Shown: positions 16,721 to 25,410, counted from the stretch's first letter. The stretch: 47,402 nucleotides of DNA from Chloroflexota bacterium (GCA_016210175.1 JACQUQ010000203.1:1-47402); one strand, 5' to 3'. Program-made: numbers and translations. The notes: generated by a model not told the origin, from the letters alone.

Positions 16721-16897
16721 GTGGGCCTGGTACACCAGTTCTGCTCTGGCGAAGCGGGATCGGACGCCTCCGAGTACGCGCTGCTGGCGGCGCTCATTGC
16801 AACAGCAATCATCGGCGGGGCCTGGTCCTGGGGCACGGCCCTGGGCGCCTTCCTGGTCGCCCTGGGCAACACGGTGCGCAACCTGCCTGCACCATGA
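16721..16897 (+). CDS. flp: Second Flp-type pilin
   Basis: A 58-residue pilin precursor with GTG start at 16721 after GGAAGGAGAGGAG (16701-16713). The signature ASEYALLAALIATAIIG retains the conserved Glu-Tyr. The C-terminal part (TALGAFLVALGNTVRNLPAP) matches the amphipathic tail of Flp pilins. It shares the LLAALIA core with the pilin at 16120 but differs elsewhere, so it may be a minor subunit or an alternative pilin. It is separated from the preceding pilin-like gene by the MITE-like repeat. Confidence 0.88.
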   Translation: MGLVHQFCSGEAGSDASEYALLAALIATAIIGGAWSWGTALGAFLVALGNTVRNLPAP

Positions 16898-16936
16898 GCA
16901 CGAGCTAACCGGCGTCCCCCAAGGCGTGTCTGCAAA

Positions 16937-17012
16937 CCCGTTCCTTTCGACACGCTCAAGGAACGGGCGGCGTGCCCCTTCGGCAGAGTTTACCCTGAGC
17001 GCAGCCGAAGGG
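16937..17012. repeat. Cluster of palindromic interspersed repeats
   Basis: A perfect 10-bp stem CCCGTTCCTT/AAGGAACGGG (16937-16946 with 16958-16967) is followed by CCCTTCGGC/GCCGAAGGG (16976-16984 with 17004-17012). The first belongs to the family at 353-383 and 27971-28013. They fill the gap between the second pilin gene and the prepilin peptidase gene. Confidence 0.7.
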
Positions 17013-17118
17013 CTCAGGGCAGGCTTCGACCGGCTCAGGCAACGCCCTTTGCCAACAGGCCCTCGCGGCCGAGAGCCCGTTGGGGGCCGCCTCCTATCCA
17101 GATGAGAGTAGCAGCACG

Positions 17119-17613
17119 ATGGCCTACACGCTCTCCGGCATGATGATTGTGACCCTGCTCCTGGCAGTGATTACCGACCTCCGCACGCGACGCATTTCCA
17201 ACCGGCTCACCCTGCCGGTGGCCGCCCTGGGACTGGCCGTACACAGCGTCACGGCAGGATGGGAAGGGCTGGCGGCCAGCGGCGGCGGCTGGCTGCTGGC
17301 GGTGGGGTTACTGGCCGCCCCCTTTGCTCTGGGCTGGCTGGGCGCGGGCGATGTCAAGCTGGTGGCCGCGGTGGGCGCCCTCCAGGGACCCCAGTTCGTC
17401 CTGCTCACCTGCATCTTCACCGCCCTGTTCGGGGGCATCGTGGCGGTCATCGCCCTGGGACGGGAGCAGAAGCTGCGTCTGGCCCTGCGCCACCTGTTCC
17501 TCTCCTGGTGGCTCCCGGCCACCCCTGAGATGCAGGCGCTGGTGCGACACCGGACCCCCTATGCCCCGGCCATCGCCCTGGGGGCCCTGGCGACGCTCTT
17601 GCTGCTTGCCTGA
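17119..17613 (+). CDS. cpaA: Prepilin peptidase (A24A, CpaA/TadV type)
   Basis: A 164-residue polytopic membrane protease that removes the leader of Flp prepilins. The two catalytic Asp motifs of A24 peptidases are visible: TDLRTRRISN (after the first helix) and GAGDVKL in the middle. It lacks the long N-terminal methyltransferase domain of PilD, as expected for CpaA/TadV. Five or six hydrophobic segments are evident. ATG 17119 was chosen as the first Met before the first helix; the ribosome site is weak. It follows the pilin genes and precedes the TadE genes. Confidence 0.92.
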   Translation: MAYTLSGMMIVTLLLAVITDLRTRRISNRLTLPVAALGLAVHSVTAGWEGLAASGGGWLLAVGLLAAPFALGWLGAGDVKLVAAVGALQGPQFVLLTCIFTALFGGIVAVIALGREQKLRLALRHLFLSWWLPATPEMQALVRHRTPYAPAIALGALATLLLLA

Positions 17614-17627
17614 CTGCGAGGGTAGCG

Positions 17628-18188
17628 ATGGTACGCCGCAGATGGTCCCACACGCTGCGGGCCGTGCGGGGAGCATCGCTCCCCCGAGGAGACGTTGGCC
17701 CAACCCCTCCCCCGGCCCCGGCGCGCAGTGGGGAGTGGGGCGCCAGTTCCCTCTTCCCTCCTCAGGAGAGGAGCGGGAGGAGGTCTGCTGCGGGGGAGCG
17801 CGGCAACGCGCTGGTCGAAATGGCCTTGCTGGTCCAGGTGCTCGTGCTGCTGCTGGCAGGGGTGCTGGAAGTCGGCCGGGTGCTGGAGGTGTGGGTGGTG
17901 ACGACCAATGCCGCACGGGAAGGCGCGCGCCTCGCCGCCCTGGGCCAGCCCATCGGTGCAGTCCAGCAGCGGGCCTACGACTACCTGACGACCAGCCTGG
18001 CGGGCCGGACCGATGTGGTGCTGCCCGACCTCGCCAGCATCGCCGTCACCAACGCGGGCGGGCTCCCGGGGGACCCGGTGACCGTGGACCTGACCACCGG
18101 CGTCCTCATCATGACCCCCCTGATCCAGAACCTGTTTCCCACTCATCCCGTCCCGGTGCGCGGCGTATTGACCATGCGCCTGCAATAG
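17628..18188 (+). CDS. tadE: TadE-like pilus assembly protein with long leader
   Basis: A 186-residue protein. The TadE domain begins near residue 58 (RGNALVEMALLVQVLVLLLAGVLEVGR), with the conserved Glu of the pilin-like helix and the following TTNAAREGARLAALG. TadE proteins are pseudopilin-like and are processed by the same prepilin peptidase. The first 57 residues are unusual: they are rich in Pro, Arg, Gly and Ser and seem to be translated from a dispersed CCCTC-rich repeat (about 17690-17800). The start at 17628 is therefore uncertain. It lies 14 bases after the peptidase gene. Confidence 0.87.
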   Translation: MVRRRWSHTLRAVRGASLPRGDVGPTPPPAPARSGEWGASSLFPPQERSGRRSAAGERGNALVEMALLVQVLVLLLAGVLEVGRVLEVWVVTTNAAREGARLAALGQPIGAVQQRAYDYLTTSLAGRTDVVLPDLASIAVTNAGGLPGDPVTVDLTTGVLIMTPLIQNLFPTHPVPVRGVLTMRLQ

Positions 18189-18208
18189 GCAGGTGACGAG
18201 GAGGGGAC

Positions 18209-18613
18209 ATGCCGCGGGACCAGGAGGGGACGTCCGTCACCGAGTTCGCGCTGCTCACGCCGGTGCTGCTCCTGCTGCTCATGGGCATTATCGAAGGCGG
18301 TCGCATCTTTACCATCTGGCTCACGATGGAGCATCACGCACGCGAAGCCGCCCGCCTGGGCGCCGTCGCCGTAGGCGATCCGGCCCGCGAGCCGACCCTC
18401 GTGACCACCCTTGAGGATCAGGTGCGCACCGGCCTGCGCCGGGTGGCTATCGACCCGGACCGCCTCCAGGTAGCGATCGCCATCGGCGAGGAGCCGGCCG
18501 GCGTGGTGGACGTCCACCTGCGCTATACCGTTGACGTGATCACGCCCATGATCCAGCAGTTGGTCCCGCCGGGATTCACCCTGCGCGCCTATTCGGCGAT
18601 GCGGGTCGAATAG
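18209..18613 (+). CDS. tadE: TadE-like pilus assembly protein
   Basis: A 134-residue TadE-family pseudopilin. The N-terminus DQEGTSVTEFALLTPVLLLLLMGI has the conserved Glu-Phe before a single hydrophobic helix, then MEHHAREAARLGAVAVGD, the family's second signature. The rest is a compact periplasmic or extracellular domain. GAGGAGGGG sits just before ATG 18209. It is 20 bases after the first TadE-like gene, in the same operon. Confidence 0.92.
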   Translation: MPRDQEGTSVTEFALLTPVLLLLLMGIIEGGRIFTIWLTMEHHAREAARLGAVAVGDPAREPTLVTTLEDQVRTGLRRVAIDPDRLQVAIAIGEEPAGVVDVHLRYTVDVITPMIQQLVPPGFTLRAYSAMRVE

Positions 18614-18623
18614 GGGTTCGACG

Positions 18624-19727
18624 ATGGGACGTACCCCTGGCGCGTGCGCGAGCAACCCCGACCTCTCCCCCTGGCCCCCTCTTCGAGACGGAGCGGGGGA
18701 ACCTCCTTCCCCCTCCTCAGAAGGGAAGGGGGCTGGGGTCTTCGGTCGTTTCGCAGGACTGATCCAGCAGATCCTCCTGCACCTGCGGCACCTCTGGCAC
18801 AACCAGCGGGGCGTGACCGCCCCGGTCACGGCGCTGAGCATGATGGTGCTGCTGGGCTTCACGGCCCTGGCCCTGGACGGCGGCATCCTGTACCGCGAGC
18901 GGCGCGCCCTCCAGAATATCGCCGACGCGGCCGCACTGGCCGGGGCGCGCGAGCTGCCGGGGGATCCCATCCAGGCCCTGCTAGCGGCCGAGCAATACGT
19001 CCTGGAGAACGGCGGACGGCTAGCAGACATCGAGGAGATCGCCCTGACCACGCGCTTCAACCCGGAGGATGCGGTGCAGGTGCGCTTGCGACGCACGGTG
19101 CCGCTCTTCTTTGCTCCGGTGTTGGGCCACGTGCAGCAAGATGTCGCCGTGGCGGCCATGGGGTTGGTCACCCCCATCGAGCCGTACGATGTGTGGCCCT
19201 GGGGCGTCACCCAGGAGAGCCTGGTCTACGGGGTGGAGTTGACCCTCAAGGTCGGCTCCCGCAATAACATGACGGGGAACTTCATGGCCCTGGACTTCCC
19301 CGATAGCTCCGGAGCCTCGGACTACGAGGACTACATCAAATACGGTTGGAATGGTGACCTACCCGGCCCGGTCCCGCCCAACACCTGGACCATCGCCACC
19401 GAGACGGGCAACATCGCCGGTAAGACCCAGAAGGGGGTGGACGACCTCCTGAGCCAGCCGAACTGTACGCCACCCTGGGCCGATGTGCGCTGTCCCCGCG
19501 TGGGGATCGTTCCGGTGCTGGGCGCGTACACCTGGGACGAGGTGGCCGGGAAGTCCAGCGTGCAGGTGGTCGGCTTTGCGACCTTTCTGCTCACCGGCAT
19601 CACCAATGCGCCCGCCGGCCAGAAGGAAGTCCACGGCGTCTTTCTGGAGTACGCCTACGGGGTAGGCCGCCGAAGCTGGGTGGGCCTGCCGCTGGAAGGG
19701 CTGTTGGGCGTGCGTCTATGGCAGTGA
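18624..19727 (+). CDS. tadG: TadG-like pilus assembly protein
   Basis: A 367-residue protein with a Tad N-domain at about residues 60-115: GVTAPVTALSMMVLLGFTALALDGG, then YRERRALQNIADAAALAGARELPGD, the pattern of PF13400. The remainder is a large exported domain with several Trp and Cys residues (LSQPNCTPPWADVRCPRVG), which may form a disulphide. As in the first TadE gene, an N-terminal stretch (about residues 10-40, NPDLSPWPPLRDGAGEPPSPSS) seems to derive from a dispersed repeat. It starts 10 bases after the second tadE gene. Confidence 0.85.
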   Translation: MGRTPGACASNPDLSPWPPLRDGAGEPPSPSSEGKGAGVFGRFAGLIQQILLHLRHLWHNQRGVTAPVTALSMMVLLGFTALALDGGILYRERRALQNIADAAALAGARELPGDPIQALLAAEQYVLENGGRLADIEEIALTTRFNPEDAVQVRLRRTVPLFFAPVLGHVQQDVAVAAMGLVTPIEPYDVWPWGVTQESLVYGVELTLKVGSRNNMTGNFMALDFPDSSGASDYEDYIKYGWNGDLPGPVPPNTWTIATETGNIAGKTQKGVDDLLSQPNCTPPWADVRCPRVGIVPVLGAYTWDEVAGKSSVQVVGFATFLLTGITNAPAGQKEVHGVFLEYAYGVGRRSWVGLPLEGLLGVRLWQ

Positions 19728-19825
19728 TGCGGAATGGAGGCAGGACCGCTCTCCCATCCCCCGCAGGGAAGTGGACCGGAGGGTAGGTCTCGTGGGTAGC
19801 CCATGACCCAGGGAGGAGAAGACCC

Positions 19826-20668
19826 ATGCTCAGCGGCAAAGGGGTAGTAGCGCTCGCGGTGGTCCTGGGACTGACGACCTCGCTCATGGTGTGGTACTAC
19901 GTGGAACGCGCCACCGCCCAGGCCCAACCCGTCCGCACGGTGCCGGTGGTGGTGGCGACCCGGAATATCCCGTCCCGCACCCTGATTACCCAGGACATGG
20001 TTCAGGTGGCCCAGATACCGCAGGAGGCCCGCCACCCCGACGCCCTCAGCGACGTGGACTCCCCGGTGGGCAAGGTCACCAAGATCGCCCTCACCGCGCA
20101 GGAGCAGGTCCTGACCACCAAGCTCTTTGCCGAGCGCAAAGAGTCGGGGTTGGCCTTCCTCATCCCCCCCGGTCGCCGCGCCGTCTCCGTCGGCGTCAGT
20201 GAGCGCATCGGGTCGGGCGGGCTTATCGTCCCCGGCGACCGCGTGGATGTGGTGGTGATCTACGATGACCGCACCGTGGGCCAGACGATGGCGACGCTCG
20301 TCCTCCAGAATATCGAGGTGCTGGCGATTGCCCAACTGCTGGAAGGCGACGAGCGCAAGTCCACCACCGGCCGTTCCCTCTCCTCCCTGCAACTGGATAG
20401 CGGCCTGAACTCCGCCTCCAGCGCCATCGCCGGCGCGCAGAACGGGCGCACCATCGACCCAGCGCCCCAGCCCAACGCCAAGACGGCCACCCTGGCCGTG
20501 ACCCCTGAGGAAGCTGCCCAGTTGATCCTCGCCGAGGAGATGGGGACCATCCGGCTGGCCCTGCGTCCCTACGGTGATACCGAGATCGTGCCACCGCCCC
20601 AGGCGCTGCTGCCGGGGACGACGCTCCCGGTCGCGGCGGCCTCGACGTCGTCCCCGGCCGGACGATAA
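19826..20668 (+). CDS. cpaB: Flp pilus assembly protein CpaB (RcpC)
   Basis: A 280-residue protein with one N-terminal membrane helix (VVALAVVLGLTTSLMVWYYV) and then an SAF domain: VVVATRNIPSRTLITQDMV, followed by the RcpC/CpaB core (RRAVSVGVSERIGSGGLIVPGDRVDVVVIYDD). CpaB is a periplasmic component thought to link the secretin or envelope to the pilus machine. The region ATLAVTPEEAAQLILAEEMGTIRLALRP is the conserved C-terminal signature. GGGAGGAG precedes ATG 19826. It is followed 12 bases later by the cpaE-like gene. Confidence 0.93.
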   Translation: MLSGKGVVALAVVLGLTTSLMVWYYVERATAQAQPVRTVPVVVATRNIPSRTLITQDMVQVAQIPQEARHPDALSDVDSPVGKVTKIALTAQEQVLTTKLFAERKESGLAFLIPPGRRAVSVGVSERIGSGGLIVPGDRVDVVVIYDDRTVGQTMATLVLQNIEVLAIAQLLEGDERKSTTGRSLSSLQLDSGLNSASSAIAGAQNGRTIDPAPQPNAKTATLAVTPEEAAQLILAEEMGTIRLALRPYGDTEIVPPPQALLPGTTLPVAAASTSSPAGR

Positions 20669-20680
20669 GGAGGGCACGCT

Positions 20681-21865
20681 ATGGCCTCAAGTCTGCGGGT
20701 GCTGCTGGTGGCCGAACACCCTGAGAGCACGAGCTATCTGCGACGGCTGCTCAAGTCCGCGCAATATGGGGTGGTCGCCGAGGTGGGCATGGGCGCGGAG
20801 GCGGTGGTTGCAGCCCGAGAGCACCGGCCCGATGTCATCATCGTCGGGCTGGAAGAGCCGACGGCACGGGGCTTGCGGACCATCGAGAGCCTGAAGCTGG
20901 CGGCGGCGGAGTACCCGGTCATCGCGGTGTCCTCCCTGGGAGACCGGGAGGCGCTACGCCGCACCATGGTCGCCGGGGCACGGGACTACCTGGTGCGCCC
21001 CATCAGCGCAGACGACTTCCGGCAGGCGGTGACCAACGTCCTGGAGACGGAGCGCCGACGCTCCAGCGCGGAGGAGCGGACGGTGACCGGCAATCCGGGG
21101 GAGATCATCACCGTCTTCGGCGCCAAGGGCGGCGTGGGCCGCTCCACGCTGGCGGCGAACCTGGCGACGGCCCTGGCCCAGGAGACCCATCAGCGGGTGG
21201 TCCTGATCGATCTGGACACCAGCCTGGGCGATGTGGCCTTGCTGATGAGTGTCGCCCCGGAGCGTACCATGGCCGACCTGGTGCCCCACATCGACCGGCT
21301 GGACTCGGATCTGCTACGGGACTTTCTGACCGTCCACGAGTCGGGGGTCCGGGTGCTGCCCGCCCCCATGCGGCCGGAAGAAGGCGAAGCCATCGAGGGC
21401 GCCCACATCGCCAAGGTGCTGGATGTGATGGTGAAAACCTACGATTACGTGGTCGTGGACACGCCGCGGACCTTCAGTGAAGGCGTGCTGTCCGCCCTGG
21501 ACCAGGCGCACCTGGTGTTGCTGGTCGCCAGCCCCGACATCGCCTGCCTGAAGAGCACCAAGCTGTGCCTGGGCATGATGCGTCTGTGGCACTACTCCCA
21601 GGAGAAGCTCAAGCTGGTCATCAACTATCCCAGCAACAGCCGCGAGGTCGGCGGCCAGGAGATCGAAGAGGCGTTAGACTACCCCATCTTCTGGAAGGTA
21701 CCCTACAGTTCCGCGGTTGCGGCGGCAGCCCGGCGGGGCCGTCCGGTCGTGCTCAACGCCCCCGGCAACTCCTACGCCCGGAACGTGGCGCGGCTGGCGA
21801 AGGTCATGGCCGGAACCTACCGCCCGGCGCGCGGCCTGTTCGCCCGCCTCCTGGAGCGGGTGTGA
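20681..21865 (+). CDS. cpaE: CpaE-like pseudo-receiver and MinD-type ATPase
   Basis: A 394-residue protein. The N-terminal receiver-like domain (1-120) lacks the phospho-Asp: residue 56 is Gly in DVIIVGLEEP, and the acidic pocket is AEHPES, so it is a degenerate receiver. The ParA/MinD ATPase domain starts near residue 140, with a deviant Walker A FGAKGGVGRST (about 147-156), VVLIDLDTSLGDVALLM and VVVDTPRTFS. CpaE positions the pilus machine at a pole in Caulobacter. AAGGAGGG precedes ATG 20681. It is followed by a hairpin repeat and then the cpaF gene. Confidence 0.93.
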   Translation: MASSLRVLLVAEHPESTSYLRRLLKSAQYGVVAEVGMGAEAVVAAREHRPDVIIVGLEEPTARGLRTIESLKLAAAEYPVIAVSSLGDREALRRTMVAGARDYLVRPISADDFRQAVTNVLETERRRSSAEERTVTGNPGEIITVFGAKGGVGRSTLAANLATALAQETHQRVVLIDLDTSLGDVALLMSVAPERTMADLVPHIDRLDSDLLRDFLTVHESGVRVLPAPMRPEEGEAIEGAHIAKVLDVMVKTYDYVVVDTPRTFSEGVLSALDQAHLVLLVASPDIACLKSTKLCLGMMRLWHYSQEKLKLVINYPSNSREVGGQEIEEALDYPIFWKVPYSSAVAAAARRGRPVVLNAPGNSYARNVARLAKVMAGTYRPARGLFARLLERV

Positions 21866-21875
21866 GGAAGCGCGA

Positions 21876-21942
21876 CCCTCACCCCGACCCTCTCCCGCTG
21901 GGAGAGGGGGAAGCTCCGGCGCCCTCTCCCAGTGGGTGAGGG
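21876..21942. repeat. Nested CCCTCTCCC hairpin repeat between cpaE and cpaF
   Basis: CCCTCTCCC (21888-21896) pairs with GGGAGAGGG (21900-21908), enclosed by CCCTCACC (21876-21883) and GGTGAGGG (21935-21942). It is a member of a dispersed CCCTC-rich repeat family also seen near 17690, 18655, 24370 and 25410. Confidence 0.75.
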
Positions 21943-21990
21943 CGCCCTTCTTGCTCGCTGGTCACTGGTCGCTGGAAGAAGGGATGCGAT

Positions 21991-23382
21991 ATGTCGCTCT
22001 TGCGTGACCGCCGCAACCGCAACACCGCCGGGGGCGCGCCGTCCCCACTCCCAGAGGAGCCGCCGCCGCTGTCCGCCGGCCCGGCCGAGGACCTGCGCGC
22101 GCCCGCGGACCCCTTTATGGACCTCAAGTTCAAGGTCCATGAACGGCTTATCAAAGAGCTGGACCCTACCCGCATGGCCAGCCGTGAGCCTCGCGCCATG
22201 CGCGCCGAGGTCGAAGAGATCGCGCGCGCCCTGCTGGCCGAGGAGGACGTGCCCATGGCCCGCCAGGAGCGGGCGCGCCTGGTGGCGGAGATCGCCGATG
22301 AGGTGCTGGGATTCGGCCCCCTGGAGCCGCTGCTGGCCGACCCGACCATCTCCGAAGTGATGGTGAACAGCCCCAACCAGATCTTCTTCGAGCGGGCCGG
22401 AGTGCTCCACCTCAGCGACCGGGTGTTCCGGGATGCCGACCACATCATGCACATCATCGAGAAGATCGTGGCGCCCCTCAACCGGCGCATCGACGACAGC
22501 AGCCCTATGGTGGATGCCCGCCTGCCCGATGGCTCGCGGGTCAACGCCATCATCCCCCCCGTTGCCCTGGACAGTCCGTCCATCACCATCCGTAAGTTTG
22601 CCAAAGACCCCATCACCATCAACAACCTCGTGGCCTTCGGCAGCATCAGCGAGGAGATGGTGCAGTTCCTCGAAGCCGCGGTGCAAGTCCGCTTGAACAT
22701 CGTGGTCTCCGGGGGCACCGGCTCCGGGAAGACCACCCTGCTCAACGTGCTGTCCTCCTTCATCCCCAACACCGAGCGTATCGTCACCATTGAGGACCCG
22801 GCGGAACTGCAACTGCGGCAACGCAATGTGGTGCGCCTGGAAACCCGCCCGCCCAACATCGAAGGCCGCGGCCAGATCGTGCAGCGGGACCTGGTGCGCA
22901 ACGCCCTGCGCATGCGCCCCGACCGCATCATCGTGGGCGAGGTCCGCGCCGGCGAGGCCTTCGACATGCTCCAGGCCATGAACACCGGCCACGACGGGTC
23001 CCTCACCACGGTCCATGCCAACTCGCCCAGGGACGCGCTGGCCCGCATCGAGAACATGGTGCTCATGGCGGGGATGGAGCTGCCGGTGCGGGCCATCCGG
23101 GAGCAGGTGGCCTCGGCGGCCAACCTGATGGTCCACATCAGCCGCATGCGGGACGGGACGCGCAAGATCACCCACATCAGCGAACTGGTCGGCATGGAGG
23201 GCCAGGTCATTACGATGCAGGACCTGTTCACCTTCCAGCAGACGGGCGTGGACCTCCAGGGCCGGGTGCTGGGCCGCTTCCGGGCCGCCGGCATCCGCCC
23301 CAAGTGTACCGAGCGCTTCGAGCAGGCAGGGATCTTCCTGCCTCCCAGCGTGTTCGCTATCGAAGGGGCGGTGTGGGAATGA
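21991..23382 (+). CDS. cpaF: Type II/IV secretion ATPase CpaF (TadA)
   Basis: A 463-residue hexameric motor ATPase powering Tad pilus assembly. The N-terminal domain contains the conserved LGFGPLEPLLADPTISEVMV and RIDDSSPMVDARLPDGSRVN. Walker A is GGTGSGKTT (about 241-249), followed by the Asp box VTIEDPAEL and Walker B RIIVGEVRAGEAFDML; the His box is THDGS-like (NTGHDGSLTTVHAN). The length fits CpaF. It overlaps the tadB gene by 4 bases (ATGA). The first 40 residues are Pro- and Arg-rich and less conserved. Confidence 0.95.
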   Translation: MSLLRDRRNRNTAGGAPSPLPEEPPPLSAGPAEDLRAPADPFMDLKFKVHERLIKELDPTRMASREPRAMRAEVEEIARALLAEEDVPMARQERARLVAEIADEVLGFGPLEPLLADPTISEVMVNSPNQIFFERAGVLHLSDRVFRDADHIMHIIEKIVAPLNRRIDDSSPMVDARLPDGSRVNAIIPPVALDSPSITIRKFAKDPITINNLVAFGSISEEMVQFLEAAVQVRLNIVVSGGTGSGKTTLLNVLSSFIPNTERIVTIEDPAELQLRQRNVVRLETRPPNIEGRGQIVQRDLVRNALRMRPDRIIVGEVRAGEAFDMLQAMNTGHDGSLTTVHANSPRDALARIENMVLMAGMELPVRAIREQVASAANLMVHISRMRDGTRKITHISELVGMEGQVITMQDLFTFQQTGVDLQGRVLGRFRAAGIRPKCTERFEQAGIFLPPSVFAIEGAVWE

Positions 23383-24365
23383 GGTGGGACTGGCTGCTCC
23401 TGGCCCTCCTGGGGGTGGTGTGCGTCAGCACCACCGGCCTGACCCTGGCCCTGTACTCGGTCTTGACCCGAGAGCGCCGCCTGTTGCTCCGACGCCTGAA
23501 CCCCTATCACGCCCACGCGGCGGACGCGGCCGCGGTCCCGGAATCGGTCCCCCTCTCCGTGCTGCGGCACCGCCGCTTCAGCAACATCGCCGGGATCGAC
23601 CGGCTGCTGGCCCAGCGCGACTTCGCCGAGCGCATCGCCCTGGACCTCGCCCGCGCCGGGGTCCCCCTGCGGGTGGGAGAGTACCTGTTCCTGCTCTGGG
23701 CCTGCGGCCTGGGGATCTTCACGGCGGTCCTGGCCGTCACCGACAGCACCATCCTGGCCACACCCGCAGGCATCGCCGGGTTCTTCCTGCCCCGCTTCTA
23801 CGTGCGCCACCGGGAGCGCAGCCGGGTGTCTCGCTTCAACGAACAACTGGTGGATGCCATTGTCATGATCACCAACTCGCTCAAGTCGGGGTATGGCTTC
23901 CTCCAGGGCATCCGCGCCGTGACCCGGGAGCTGCCGGACCCCGCCGCGGCGGAGTTCTCCCAGTTGCTCCAGGAACTGACCATGGGCACCCCGGCGGAGG
24001 AAGCGCTCACCAACCTGACCCAGCGGGTACGCAGCAAGGACCTGGACATGGTGGTGACCGCCATGCTCATCCAACGGCAGGCGGGCGGCAACCTGGCCGA
24101 GATCCTGGATAACATCGCCTACACCATCCGTGAGCGCCTGCGTATCCAGCGGGAAGTGCGCACCCTGACGGCCCAGGAGCGGATGTCGGGCTACATTATT
24201 GGGGCCATGCCCGTGTTCCTCCTGGTGCTGCTCTCGTTCGCCAACCGCAGCTACGTTGACGTCCTGATCTCCACCCCGATCGGACACCTGATGCTGGTGG
24301 CTGCCGCCGTGCTGGAGGTCATTGGCTTTCTCATCATCAATCGCATCGTCGCCATCGACGTGTAA
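23379..24365 (+). CDS. tadB: Tad pilus inner-membrane protein TadB
   Basis: A 328-residue platform protein with a GspF-like (T2SSF) domain. A hydrophobic helix opens the protein (WLLLALLGVVCVSTTGLTLAL), two more lie near residues 105-140, and another pair is at the end (MPVFLLVLLSFANRSYV and LMLVAAAVLEVIGFLII). The cytoplasmic T2SSF core contains ITNSLKSGYGFLQGI and ERLRIQREVRTLTAQERMSGYI. ATG 23379 overlaps the cpaF stop, so the two are translationally coupled. It works with TadC to couple the ATPase to pilin extraction. Confidence 0.94.
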   Translation: MRWDWLLLALLGVVCVSTTGLTLALYSVLTRERRLLLRRLNPYHAHAADAAAVPESVPLSVLRHRRFSNIAGIDRLLAQRDFAERIALDLARAGVPLRVGEYLFLLWACGLGIFTAVLAVTDSTILATPAGIAGFFLPRFYVRHRERSRVSRFNEQLVDAIVMITNSLKSGYGFLQGIRAVTRELPDPAAAEFSQLLQELTMGTPAEEALTNLTQRVRSKDLDMVVTAMLIQRQAGGNLAEILDNIAYTIRERLRIQREVRTLTAQERMSGYIIGAMPVFLLVLLSFANRSYVDVLISTPIGHLMLVAAAVLEVIGFLIINRIVAIDV

Positions 24366-24486
24366 GGAGGGTGCGGCCCTCCGTCCCTCGCTCCCTTTCC
24401 CGTGCGGCCGGTCCAGGGCAGGCGCTGGGCGAGAGGGTACCCGCCGGGCAGGGGTGAGGGCCTGTACCACCGAGGGGAGGACGGCT

Positions 24487-25410
24487 ATGCCCGTGTCCCT
24501 GGCGCTGGCCGGAGCCAGCTTTGTGACAGTCTTCCTGCTGGTCCTGGCCCTGGCCCCGCCCCAGGCCCGCCGCGTGCGTGACCGCCTGGCGCCCTACGGC
24601 TATGATGCGCCCGCGGGCAGCGCGTCGGTGCTGGCCGAGCCCTTCTGGCGGCGGGTGCTGCTGCCCCTGATGGACCGCATGGCCGGGGTCTTCCAGCGGG
24701 TGGCCCCCGCGCGCATTCGAGAGCAGACCGAAGCCATGCTGGAGATGGCGGGCAACCCCATCGATCCCGGCGTCTTCCTGGCGCTGCGGCTCGCGGGCCT
24801 GGTGGTCCTTGCCGGCATTGGGGTATTCCCGCTGGTCAGCGGGGCGCGCGAGTTCACCGCCGGCAATCTGCTGCTGGCGATCGTGAGCGTGTACCTGGGC
24901 GCGCGGGCGCCCCTCATCTGGCTCAAGCTCAAGGTCAGCGCCCGTCGCGCCGTTATCGAGCGTGCCCTGCCTGATGCCATGGACCTCGTGGTCGTGTGCA
25001 TGGAAGCCGGCATGGCCTTCGATGCGGCGCTCCATAAAGTCGCCGAGAAGATCGACGGTCCCCTGCAAGCCGAGTTCGAGCGCACGCTCCAGGAGGTCCA
25101 CCTGGGCAAGCTGCGGCGGGAGGCGCTCCGGGACCTGGGCCGTCGCACCGGCGTGCCCGACCTGATTGCGGTCGTCAGCGCGCTGGTGCAGGCCGACCAG
25201 ATGGGCCTGAGCATTGCCCATGTGCTGCGCGCCCAGGCCGATGACCTGCGGATACGCCGCCGCCAGCGGGCCGAAGAGAAGGCCCAGCAGGCCCCGGTGA
25301 AGATGCTCTTTCCCCTGATCCTGTGTATCTTCCCGGCCATGATGATCGTGACCCTGGGTCCGGCCGTCATGGCTATCTACGAGAACATTATCCTCCGCTT
25401 GGCCGGGTAA
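24487..25410 (+). CDS. tadC: Tad pilus inner-membrane protein TadC
   Basis: A 307-residue second platform protein with a T2SSF domain. It has an N-terminal helix (LALAGASFVTVFLLVLALA), a central hairpin around residues 100-140, the conserved ALPDAMDLVVVCMEAGMAFDAAL, then LIAVVSALVQADQMGLSIAHVLRAQADDLR and a C-terminal helix. ATG 24487 follows GAGGGGAGG. About 120 bases separate it from tadB and contain a copy of the CCCTC-rich repeat. It is expected to form a heterodimer with TadB. Confidence 0.94.
   Translation: MPVSLALAGASFVTVFLLVLALAPPQARRVRDRLAPYGYDAPAGSASVLAEPFWRRVLLPLMDRMAGVFQRVAPARIREQTEAMLEMAGNPIDPGVFLALRLAGLVVLAGIGVFPLVSGAREFTAGNLLLAIVSVYLGARAPLIWLKLKVSARRAVIERALPDAMDLVVVCMEAGMAFDAALHKVAEKIDGPLQAEFERTLQEVHLGKLRREALRDLGRRTGVPDLIAVVSALVQADQMGLSIAHVLRAQADDLRIRRRQRAEEKAQQAPVKMLFPLILCIFPAMMIVTLGPAVMAIYENIILRLAG

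Noticed and set aside
21817-24470. Overlapping 452- and 863-codon minus-strand frames opposite cpaF and tadB
   Set aside because: Shadow frames; the plus strand has all CpaF and TadB motifs with a coupled ATGA overlap.
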